Below, piece after piece: positions 54,775-64,000 of a stretch of DNA of 64,000 nucleotides. The stretch lies in contig JAKUCV010000247.1 of NCBI GenBank assembly GCA_028386065.3, positions 121,631 through 185,630 on the forward strand, written 5' to 3'. Made by a program: the position numbers and the translations under genes. Source of the stretch: Turnera subulata (lineage: Eukaryota > Streptophyta > Magnoliopsida > Malpighiales > Passifloraceae). Each line of letters begins with the position of its first letter. Within the stretch, counting starts at the first letter, position 1. The notes below the pieces were generated by a model. That model did not search any database. It was not told where the DNA came from and saw only the letters and a program-made list of their open reading frames with translations.

Positions 54775-56547
54775 TGATAGCGTTCTTAACCCACACTAAA
54801 CACTACGATTAACCTGCAAGCGCACAGTGTCTGTTATAGCAATCAAGGTCGATCCCACCGAGAACAGTTTAAGTACTACATCAACAACAACTTGTGATTA
54901 TTTAGGAAGATTGGAATTATATGAGAGTTGGTAGAATAAAATCGAAATAACCTATAAAAATAAAAGAAATAAAATCGGCAAGGGTGATGTATGCCTAGTA
55001 AATCAATAATAAAAACAACCTAGGAGTTCGAGGTTCATGTAATCACTACTTATGCAAATAATCTATCCGATTATGATCTTGGATGTCTAATGATTATTGT
55101 AGGCTAATTGTCTTAAAGTATTAACTCTTAGCTCTCGCATGTTGAATCAATTATTCAGTCCATAGCTACCTAGTTCTCACTAACACAGTTTGTAACTAAA
55201 TTCATTAAGCATAGACAATTTATCAACCTTAAGAATAACTATCAGCTTTCGCATCTCTAGTCTTCAAATCAATCTATGATGTTCAAATCTAAAACCTAAT
55301 CAACAACTCAGCTCTCACATGTCGCCATCAACAAACATTCAGATCTAAATTAATGTAAACTTGGTAGCTAATCAAGCAACAAACAATTCAGCATACATAG
55401 ATCAAACAAACACAACAGATTCCAAGAACAATATCTGAATAATATTAAAAAAGCATAAGAGTAATTGGCTACATTCCTAATCCTAGATTAAGAGATTAGT
55501 TCACCTAAAAATAATAAAATCAAAATCAACACAAGAATTCATCATGGAATCAAATAACAAAAAAACCGAATAAAGGAGAAGGTGTAGTCGATTTCTACAG
55601 TAAGACTGGTGTCGACTTCTGCTGCTCCTTGACCTTGAATTTTGTGCTTTAGAAACTAATGATTTTGTGCCTTTAGATCTTCAACATCTTGCTGGAAAGT
55701 TGAGGGGAATAATCTTTGAGCCTTGCTAGAGAATTCGGCACCACCTAATAGAGAGAAAGAGAAGAAACCCTAATCCTATTAGTGTGTGTGACCTAAACCC
55801 TAAACAATTTGGCAGAGCTTCAATGTCTGAACTCTGCCTCCAGAATATGATGCTCCAAGGGGTGTATTTATAGTGGTTTTGGTGCTGGAGGTCGTCCAAG
55901 GGTCTCTTTCTTTGAATTGGAATAGACTTCTTTACTTGCACTTCAAGTTGGACTTTTGCCTGTTTTCTGACCCAAAATTTCACGGCACTTATCGACTAGA
56001 AGACGTCCAAACTGGGATTTGGGCTCTTCTAAAAAGGTCTAGAGAATTCTCTCAGCTTTCTTTACATAAGAAAAATTCTTCAATTGGACTTCTTTAGCTC
56101 GATATATCATCAAAACACTGGGTCTGGGTCGGTGTAGAAATCCATATTTGTCTTGGCCAAAATCGACTGAGTGCTCCTCCCAGTAGACATATCCAAAAAT
56201 TATGAAATTTAATCCATGGAAAGCTCTGGAAGTATAGTTTTGTTTCCAATTGGTCTCACTTAATTTCAATGCCTAGAACTCCTGAAATCTTCAAAATAGT
56301 CGATTGTGCTCACTGCAGAAAGTTTCCTAAATTGGTCCTGGTTTCCAAACTTGGCTAAAAAGCTTTCATTCTTTAATAAAAATGATAAATTCCTGATAAA
56401 AACACTTAATCAGCAAAATTGAAGTACAAATTGACACAATGCATGAAAACACACAATAATATAGAGATTATACACATAATTGACCAAGAATAAATGGAAA
56501 AAGGCATTCAAAACCGTTATAAAAACACTAACATTTAGATGTTATCA
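54775..56547 (-). mobile_element. Athila-type solo LTR (1773 bp) in chromovirus pol
   Basis: On the minus strand it starts TGATAACATCTAAATGTTAG and ends AGAACGCTATCA. Flanks are ACAGG (54770-54774) and ACAAG (56548-56552), one mismatch. Excising it joins GKVAY to KLDMPSRLNLHPVFHES, the expected continuation of the polyprotein. It is homologous to the LTR at 58861-60529 (shared CTTGCAGG/TGCGC end, CAAGTTGGACTTTTGCCT, ATTATGAAATTTAATCCATGGAA-like blocks). No gene is inside. Confidence 0.9.
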
Positions 56548-56551
56548 ACAA

Positions 56552-56753
56552 GCTTGACATGCCCTCAAGGCTTAATCTTCACCCCGTCTTCCATGAGAGT
56601 TTGTTGAAGCCATACCATGGAGACGAGGAAGACCAAGACCGAGGGAAAGTCCAAGAGAGCACCAATATCGGTCACCGCCTCATTTGATAAGGAAATTGAA
56701 GAGATTCTTTCGTGGCGTACCAACTTTGTGCGGGGCAAGAATGAGAACTATAG
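56552..56753 (+). pseudogene. Chromovirus pol end with chromodomain start
   Basis: In one frame it reads KLDMPSRLNLHPVFHESLLK and PYHGDEEDQD, then after a frame change VTASFDKEIEEILSW, the opening of a chromodomain (ASFDKEVEEILADR in relatives). The domain is cut after about 25 residues by the Tat/Ogre LTR at 56754. Chromodomains guide integration to heterochromatin. Confidence 0.78.
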
Positions 56754-58366
56754 TGTGAATACCCGACCCAAAATCACTTGGGCCTATTCACCTAATCCTT
56801 TCACCTTCTTCCTCGGGTCAACCCCATAACATTGGAGTCGCCACCCAAGTTTTATTAAGGACAAAACTTGGGAAAAACCTTAATATGACTCCTTTAGGCT
56901 ACATGGTCATGGCGAACCAAAGTTATGGGATCGGGGGTTCGTCACAGATGGGAAGGTGATAGGCACCAAACCGTGTTGGGTCGAGACTATGTGCAATTAT
57001 GAAATGCAAGTGTGCCTATTGCAAGTGTGCATGTGTGGAAAATAAGGAGAAGGGGAGAAGAAGAAGAATTGGCTTGCATCCCGTTGTAAGACCGAGATTA
57101 CCTATGTACCCGAGTGATCGGGGACAAAGCCACGTAGTTCTAACCATGGCACAAATCGGCCACTTACATCATCAATAGCATCAACATATAATAAACAAAG
57201 ATCAATCAAGAAAGGGGATTTAGTGTTACCTCTTGTAGCCCTCCTCTAGCTCCTTGTAATGGGTTGAGTTCTACACCCACCTTCTTGTCGCTTCTAAGCT
57301 CTATGGTTGATCCTCTTCTTGATCTCTCCTTGTTGAACCACTGCTAATGTCTCCCACAAAAATCCTCCAGAATTTCTGCCTAAAGAATGTGTTTCTAGGC
57401 TTGGAGAAGTAGAGTTTCTCCAAGCACTCAAGGCTTATAGTTGTGTATGTGAGAAAAGTGTGTGTCCTCCTTTGAAATGTGTGTGAGGGGTCCTATTTAT
57501 AGTGCTCTAGGAAGCCTAGGGGCGTGGACTTGTTTAATGGTGAAGATTATGCCCGAAAATCTGGTCCAAAACCGCGTAGGATCAAATTAGGAACAAAATC
57601 GGCGAAAATTGGAGATTATGGTTACCTATGACCGTCGCTGTCGGCGGTCATCCTTTGGATGACCCCTAGTGCCGGCGGTCATGTGGGGATGACCGCCAGC
57701 ACCTGGCGGTCGTTGCAAGAGGACCGCCTGTCACCCCGCGCGTCACCCGTTCTTTCCTTTTTCGGCCTCCAATCCCCCTAATTCAGCCCTGATTTGATCA
57801 TACCGCGTAATCAACCCCTAATCAACCCAGAATCACTCAATTACTTAATTATCACTCCCTCTAAATCATTCCATAACAGATTGATTGCACCTTAATGCCT
57901 ATTTCATACTAAATCATGCCAAAAATAACATTTCTACATAAATGATGATTTAGCTCTGATTTTCAACAAAAATCAGAGCTAAAATTATCCTGCAAGAAAT
58001 GTGTTAATGGGCTGGATAAACTCTGGAGAATCCATTTACTTGGATCCTTAAACCCATTCCTAACCCAATAATACATCATCACAATATAATTGGGTTAAAA
58101 ACAACTAAAAGAGGCCAAGTAATAAAATGAAATGTATTTTAATGTGAATAAACCTTATTATATGTTTTACCCTAAGATTAAATCATCTTATTAATCCTAA
58201 GGTTTAGATGCACAAAGGTTTAGATTACCAAAATACATTAATTCTACTAAATTAAATTCTTATTATATCTTAACTCAAAATCAGATCATCTCACTAACCT
58301 CAAGTTAAGCATGTTTTGGAATTTAGTTTTATTAAAATATTCGTGGGTCAAATTTGGGTGTTCACA
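56754..58366 (-). repeat. Tat/Ogre-like 3' LTR, copy 2 (1613 bp)
   Basis: On the minus strand it starts TGTGAACACCCAAATTTGAC (58366) and ends GGGTCGGGTATTCACA (56754). It is homologous throughout to copy 1, including the minus-strand TATA box (57493-57502) and GACCGCC/GGCGGTC palindromes (57630-57740). It is the 3' end of a second minus-strand element inserted in the chromodomain of the chromovirus. Confidence 0.87.
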
Positions 58367-58860
58367 GATGCCCCTCGTTGATGAATCCTTAGGAAGTAAG
58401 GACGAAACAACGTATGACAGGAAAAACCAAATTTGAATGATGAATGTCTGGCGCGTGTCAAGTTTTGGAGCATCCCACTCCTCTCCAGGAATCATCTTGG
58501 AGCATTAAGGGACAGGCCCTCGGATTTTGGGAATCATCTCATCCTTGGTCTCAGGAATCATCTCATCCCGAGGTGACAGAATCATCTCATCTATCGGGTG
58601 GTCGACAAGGAATACTCCCATCCTCGTCAGTTGGGTTTTGACTTGGGAATCATCTCATCCCATGTCTCGGGAATCATCTCATCCCGAGGTGATAGAACTA
58701 GGTTGTCAACAAGGATACTCCCATCCATGTCAGCTTGGTTTTGACTTGGGAATCATCTCATCCCAAGACGATAGAATCATCTCATCTATCAACAAGGAAT
58801 ACTCCCATCCCTGTCAGCTGGGTTTTGATGATAGAATCATCTCATCTATCAACAAGAAAT
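58367..58860. repeat. Internal end of Tat/Ogre copy 2: polypurine tract and tandem repeats
   Basis: The tract GAGGGGCATC (minus strand) adjoins the LTR. At 58525-58850, degenerate units of about 90 bp share GGAATCATCTCATCCC, GATAGAATCATCTCATCTAT, CAACAAGGAATACTCCCATC and CAGCTGGGTTTTGA. The array breaks off at the Athila-like insertion. Confidence 0.8.
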
Positions 58861-60529
58861 TGATGCGTTTTATTTACGCGCGACTTTTTCAAATTTATAA
58901 TTCTTGATCAATTCACAACACGACACACAAATAGCTCACGAGTAAACGCAACGATTGTTAACTGCAAGCGCACAGTGTACTACGTAGTGTAGTAGTCTAA
59001 TCAAGGTCGATCCACAGAACAAGGGAAATAAGTACTACCTAATGTCACAACGTATGATTATCTAGGCAAATCAAATAAAAGATGGTTTAGGGTGATGTCG
59101 AAACTAACAAATAAAAAAAAATAAAATCGCAGACTTAATCTAAAGTGAAGTTCTATCAATATCTAAAGCAATGTAGGAAATCGGGGTTCACACAATTACT
59201 ATCTAGGTTTATTATGCATGGATGTCGATTTCAAAGTTGATGTGTGATTGTGGGCAATTGTTTGTAATGTCTTAATCCTCAGCTCTCGCATGTTGAATCA
59301 AATATTCAGCAAAAATTACTACCTAGCTCTCGCATAGCCTAGCATCAATACTAAACTCATTAAGCACAAAACAATCAAAAAAGCCCTAAGAAACTATCAG
59401 CTCTCGCATATTTTAGCATCAATCAATCTATGTTCTTCTAGGTATCATCATATAAATTACGCAGCTCTCGCATGTTGCAATCAATAAGAATCAATCCAAA
59501 GTAGATAGGCAATTCGGCACACATAGATTGAACAATCAACACAATCAATTGAATAAACATCAATCCATAGATAATAAAACCATAGAAGTAATTGGCTACA
59601 TCCCTAATCCTAGATTAGAGAATTAGTTCATCATAATAAAATAGCAAATCATCAAAATCTCACAAGAGTTCATCAAGTAAACAATTAAACAGAAAGAAAA
59701 TCGAATAAAAGAGAGAGTAGTGAAGTCGGGTAGCCGATTTGTGTTGGTGATGATGGCGTCGACTTGTGCTCCTCTGGTGATGATTTCTGCTGCAATTGGA
59801 CTGGTGATTCTGACTTTTGCCTCCTGAATATGTCAACCTAGGGGGTGCTTTTATACTGTCTTTAGCTGCTGGAAGTCGGTGGGGCTCTCCTTCTTTGAAT
59901 GGAAACTGAATTGTTGACTTGCATTCCAAGTTGGACTTTTGCCTATTTTCTGACCCGAAAATTGCACGCCACTTAACCCTATCAGACTTCCGAACTGGGC
60001 ATTGGGCTCTTCTACAAAGTTCTATATAATTCTCTCAGCTTTCTTTACAGAAAAAGAACTCTTCAATTGGACTTCTATAGCTTAAGATATCGCCGAAATA
60101 CTGGGCCTGGGTCGACACAGAAAATTCTGCATCCTGGCCTGGATTAAAATAATTACTGCTCCTTGTACACACGTCCAAAAATTATGAAATTTAATCCATA
60201 GAAAGCGCTGGAAGTCTATTTCCGTCTACAACTGGTCTAACTTAATTTCGATGCCTAGAACTCCCGAAATCATCAAAATAGTCGGCTGTGCTCACTGCAG
60301 AAAGTTTCCTAAATTGGGCCTAGTTTCCAAACTTGGCTAAAAAGCTTCCATTCTTCAATAAAAATGATAAATTCCTGCTAAAAATACTTAATCAGCAAAA
60401 TTGAAGTGCTAATTGATACAATACATGAAAACACACGATAATATAAAGATTATACACATAATCGACCAGGAATACATAGTAAAAGCCATTCAAAACCATC
60501 ATAAAAACACTAACATTTAGATGTTATCA

Positions 60530-62512
60530 AATCTCCTCAAACTTAAACTTTGCTTGTCCTCAAGCAAATAAAACGAAAAAAACCAAATGAGGGTTTTGAA
60601 AATCTCCACCAAATCACACAATCAAAAAGAATTCATATCAAGACTTCAGAAATAATCACCAAGAGCTTACGAAAAACATTTAAGATCAAATGCCAAGAAA
60701 GAAAGAAAATCTCATGAAAAAGCATCCATGCCATAGTCAGACTTACCCGCACAAGCTTTTCACACAAATCACTTAGCAAAAATTGATTTTCCATATGCAA
60801 GAATGAATTGACGTCATGAAAATTTGAAAAACTAGTCCCATAGGCAAATTCCAGAACTTAACTCCACTATTATGAATAAACACTCTCAGAAAGATCAATA
60901 GGACTTTACAAAGGGTTGTAATGGGGTCTTGGGTAAAGGTTGATCAAAGAAAAGGTGTATAGGAAATCAAAGTTCAAAAATTCGCGTAAGAAAAGATTGC
61001 AATATGCATTATCAAGAGATTGAAAAGAATCCTCAAAGTGCAAGTCTTGAAGTAACATCCATCATGTGATCATCAAAAGAAAATTCAACTTGTTTCAGGA
61101 ACCATTGATTGTGCAATTTCTCATCTCTTTTTGGATTTTTCTGAATTTTTTTCTTTCTTTTCTTTTGAATCAACTTTGTCGATTTTCTTTTCTCTTTTTT
61201 TTTTTTTTTCTGCGCTTGACGTTCCATAACATACTTGAAACAATTGAAAGTGCAAACATCTTCAATGCATAGATCTTCTTGGATGTGAAAAGATATGGTA
61301 CAATTGCACTTATCATAGAAAAAATTTTGATAAAAACATAGAACAAAAATCTCTTAAGCAACTTTGAAAAATAGGGTATGGATAATGATAGAAAAGAATG
61401 ATAGCTATAAGGCTTCAAAGGGTTAAAGGTGGGTAAATGTGGGTAAAGAAAGAAAAATTAGCTAAAAGGGGTTAAACAAGGGATAATGATAAAGGGTAGG
61501 CTTTTTATTGGCTTGTTGGTTCAAACAAAGAATGCCTAAAGCATCTCTTTCATTGAGCATCTATGAGAAAAATTCGCTTTGAAAAGTTTTGAAAACTTGT
61601 TCTATGACACATATGTTGACGTCAAAAAGTTGAAAAATAATGCATAGGGTGTCGAAAAAATGCTAGACAAGAAATGCTAGAACTTGCATGAATTCATCAT
61701 AGTTAAGCATGAACACAAGATCAATCAAAAATCAAACTTCTTGCATCTAAAAGAAAAAGATTTCAAAAACTCAAAGTAACTCTCTTGGTTATCCATCAAT
61801 AAAAACATCTTGATCATAGAATGGTGGGTTTGAAAACAATTTGAAAAAAAACAAAGGAAAACTTTTTTATTTTTTTTCGAGAATTTTTATTTTTGTCGAT
61901 TTTTTGAAAAATTTTTTATTTGGAAAACGAAATTAGAAAAACAATTTGAAAACAATTTTGAAAACAATTTGAAAAAGTAAAGCTGAAAATCGATTTTGAA
62001 AACATTTTTTTGAAAAAGTAATGGCTTTTTACTAAGTAATCTAGGATCAAAAATATGCATACTCAATATATTAAAGTCAAAACATGCTCTTTATTGACAC
62101 TAAATAAACAAAAACAAACAAATTGCAAAGAAATTTATTCCCCCTCCTCAAACTTAAATCGGACAATGTCCTCATTGGCCAAGAAAGAAAAGAAACAAAG
62201 GGTAAAAAGATAGGCACATAGGAGAGGCATTCTCCTCAAACTTAGATTGAAATATGTATAGCACATAACAAAAGATAATCCAAGTAAGAGAGAAAGTAAG
62301 AATCAACCATAAGAGAGATAGAGAAATCGAAATTGTATTGCCACTAGGTGTTCATGACACCAAAATTAAACACATTTGACATGAAATTAAAATTGCATAC
62401 GAGGATGACTAGCATTTACTGCATCCAATAAAAGTAAAGACATAAAGCAATAAAAACACAACACATAGAATGATGATGCATGAAACTACTCGGCAAGTTT
62501 GTTCTCTATGTT
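60530..62512 (-). other. 3' untranslated region of the minus-strand Athila-like element
   Basis: No gene. On the minus strand two TTTAAGTTTGAGGAG-type purine tracts occur, one next to the LTR and one near 62150-62165 (TTTAAGTTTGAGGAGGGGG), with GAGGACATTG before LTR-type sequence. A T-rich stretch with repeated CAATTTGAAAA/ATTTTGAAAAC motifs lies at 61850-62010. Confidence 0.6.
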
Positions 62513-63575
62513 CTATAGCTTCTTCCTAAGTTGCGCGATGGTCTTCTCTTGTTCATCCAATTTACTGCACATGACTCTCCCTAACTTATCAACAATGTCG
62601 ATCAACTTATCCATTTGAGAGAGTAATTCGCCGGTGGTCTTGTTGAGATTGGCGATGCCATCGACTTGAGCTTCCCATCCCATGAGAAAGTCAAAGATGT
62701 TGGAGGAATTGGACTCCACGGATGATGTAGATGATGGTGGCTTACGGTGGATCAGTTGTGTGCTAACACAAAAGCATTCCTCATCAACCTCTTCTTCATC
62801 ACTAAAAGGATATGGATCAATGGGTTCATGGAGTTCTAAGGCCATTACTGCGGCAACACGCCTATGCACAGTCTAGGTTAATTCCTAAGAATTTTGCGAT
62901 ATGAGTGATCAGCCCTCCACATGCTATCTCGCCTTCTCCTTTGCAAATATGAGCAAAATTTTGCAGCAACCAAAGTCCTCCATTGAGTTTGTACCCGTGT
63001 ACCATGCAAAGGAGTACAAAAAGCTCATCACATTGCACTTTGTATGCATCTTTGGTTCTTCCAAAGAAAGAGTGTACCAAAACTCTGTGTAAATACCTCA
63101 GTGCATTGTCCTTAATGCACAAGTCACTAGCCAAGCCAGAGCCAGGAATATATGAATCATTGCAAATCGTGTCCATCATGACTCTTCCATTGAAGCTACA
63201 GCTAGGAACTCGCCATCCTTCGGCATCAAAACCAAAAAATTTGTTGAAATCAATTAAGCTCATCTCATAGTCTTTCCTTGCAAGCCGAAACTTGACATAG
63301 CCGGGATCATGAATGTCCTTGAGATCCACGTCATACCCAAAAGTAGCAAGAAACTCATAAGTAAGCTCCTCGTATGACGACTTCTTATTCTTGCAAAAAT
63401 CGACTAGTCCTATGTTGGCAAGGTACTTGCCAATCGGCTCCTCAAGATTGTAATATTCAACCACCTTAAAATCAATGTACCTCGTAGGAATTAGAGGTCT
63501 CCTAATCAGCTTGTCAAACCTAGCGCGATTCTCTTCAGAAATCCTTCCCGGATTGTACTCGGTAAACTTAGGCAT
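62513..63575 (-). pseudogene. ATHILA-type env-like ORF, frameshifted
   Basis: The minus-strand frame from ATG 63575 encodes 237 residues: MPKFTEYNPGRISEENRARF, RFDKLIRRPLIPTRYIDFK, YEMSLIDFNKFFGFDAEGW and DNALRYLHRVLVHSFFGRT. The order matches the ATHILA ORF-1 family and the ORF at 45442-46272 (FNAMFGF, LRYVHNVLVRTIF). It stops at 62862-62864. Homologous C-terminal sequence continues in another frame (62840-62513) with an acidic stretch and a coiled-coil-like end (LLSQMDKLIDIVDKLGRVM, KLDEQEKTIAQLRKKL). One frameshift near 62865 separates them. Confidence 0.8.
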
Positions 63576-63805
63576 CGGTGATGGTGAAGTTGGGTCGGCA
63601 AGGGTTGTTTGTGGGAAAAGTCATCTTGAACTAAGGCTAGAGAGGGTAACAGGAATCCTCCTCAAACTAGTATTCAAAGTGGCTGTGTACTAGGAATCCT
63701 ATTTCTCCAAGGATTAGAAAATCCCTAAAAATAAAATAAAAACTAAATCCTAATCCTAAAAACTAAAGGAATACTAACCGATATATATTTTTGGTGGGTG
63801 TAGGA

Positions 63806-63990
63806 CTAACTAAAAAAAAAAACAAAGGGGCTGCTCCTAAAGTCAAAGTCGGTTGCGTGTCCTTGGCCTCCTTGCTCTCGGGTCGGTGCGCCTTTGGTGC
63901 AGATTGGCGCGCCTTTGGCATGCCTTGGTGCGCCTGGGTGTGCCCTTGGTGTGCCGATTGGTGCGTCCGGGTGTGCCCTTGGGTGAGCGC
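63806..63990. repeat. GC-rich degenerate repeat (GGTGCGCC-type)
   Basis: Ten or so imperfect copies of a motif such as TTGG(T/C)GCGCCT or GGGTGTGCCCTTGG, spaced about 15-20 bp apart, run to the window edge. It gives an open frame rich in His, Pro and Ala that is probably not a protein. Confidence 0.6.
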
Positions 63991-64000
63991 TGACCTGCAC

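Larger units (their letters stand above)
47288..56753 (+). mobile_element. Chromodomain Ty3/gypsy element (Galadriel-like)
   Basis: 5' LTR (about 47288-47748), primer-binding site, gag, protease, RT, RNase H, integrase and the start of a chromodomain are all present in order on the plus strand. It is interrupted in gag by a TRIM-like copia element (48220-50889), near the pol end by an Athila-type solo LTR (54775-56547), and in the chromodomain by a Tat/Ogre LTR (56754). The 3' LTR is not in the window. Multiple frame breaks show it is old. Confidence 0.85.
58861..64000 (-). mobile_element. Athila-like element, minus strand, 3' part
   Basis: Reading leftwards from the window edge: GC-rich repeat, env-like ORF, a 2-kb untranslated region, polypurine tract and 3' LTR. 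The LTR (58861-60529, 1669 bp) starts TGATAACATCTAAATGTTAG on the minus strand, preceded by the tract TTTAAGTTTGAGGAGAT, and ends AAAACGCATCA. A possible target duplication base set is GAAAT at 58856-58860; the partner is outside the window. Confidence 0.88.

Overview
The window is nuclear DNA of a flowering plant, most likely a eudicot with a repeat-rich genome. The evidence is the density of Ty1/copia and Ty3/gypsy LTR retrotransposons of plant lineages, plant intron signals, and fragments of plant nuclear genes (mitochondrial RPL21, an NSR-type RNA-binding protein, NUP107, an RPA1-like protein). I see no intact host gene, no rRNA or tRNA gene and no CRISPR array. One ambiguous base (N) lies at 35097, exactly at a structural break.

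Layout. 1-5864: 3' half of a Sirevirus-like Ty1/copia element (RT/RNase H, a LINE endonuclease fragment, an env-like ORF with one stop, a polypurine tract and a 1.34-kb 3' LTR). Two arrays of ACATCGATGT palindromes lie in it. 5865-7400: AT-rich spacer. 7400-12480: a mosaic of truncated host-gene pieces, all on the minus strand and with introns retained. It resembles the cargo of a gene-capturing DNA transposon, but no ends were found. 12800-13650: remnants (a hAT-like end, an LTR tail, a 58-bp LINE tail with a 15-bp target duplication). 13670-21170: a broken RPA1-like gene split by a 3.1-kb solo LTR, followed by a broken F-box-like gene. 22225-24459: a Mutator-like element with long TIRs and a 9-bp target duplication.

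24593-40353 is a minus-strand Tat/Ogre-like element: 3' LTR, polypurine tract, tandem repeats, an antisense ORF with its own TATA box on the plus strand, then protease and gag. RT, RNase H and integrase are missing. At the gag/protease junction it holds an 8.2-kb composite insertion (30539-38759). That insertion contains a head-to-head SINE pair, a Tekay-like integrase end, a 3.26-kb LTR followed by a primer-binding site, a nested Athila-like element with GCATA target duplications, and a 5S-rRNA-derived segment.

40420-47285: a plus-strand Athila-like element (protease tail, RT, RNase H, integrase, ATHILA env-like ORF), broken by stops and a frameshift. 47288-56753: a plus-strand chromodomain Ty3/gypsy element (Galadriel-like), interrupted by a short non-autonomous copia/TRIM element (itself holding a solo LTR) and by an Athila-type solo LTR, and cut in its chromodomain by a second Tat/Ogre LTR (56754-58366). 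58861-64000: a minus-strand Athila-like element (3' LTR and env-like ORF) running off the window.

The host-gene pieces do not work together as a pathway. The retroelements form a nested stratigraphy in which each insertion disables its host element. The most interesting non-routine signals are the palindrome arrays upstream of promoters in two unrelated retroelement families, the Tat antisense gene whose upstream region shares the palindrome module of the LTR promoter, and the gene-fragment mosaic in which two unrelated genes are joined so that splicing could give an in-frame chimera.
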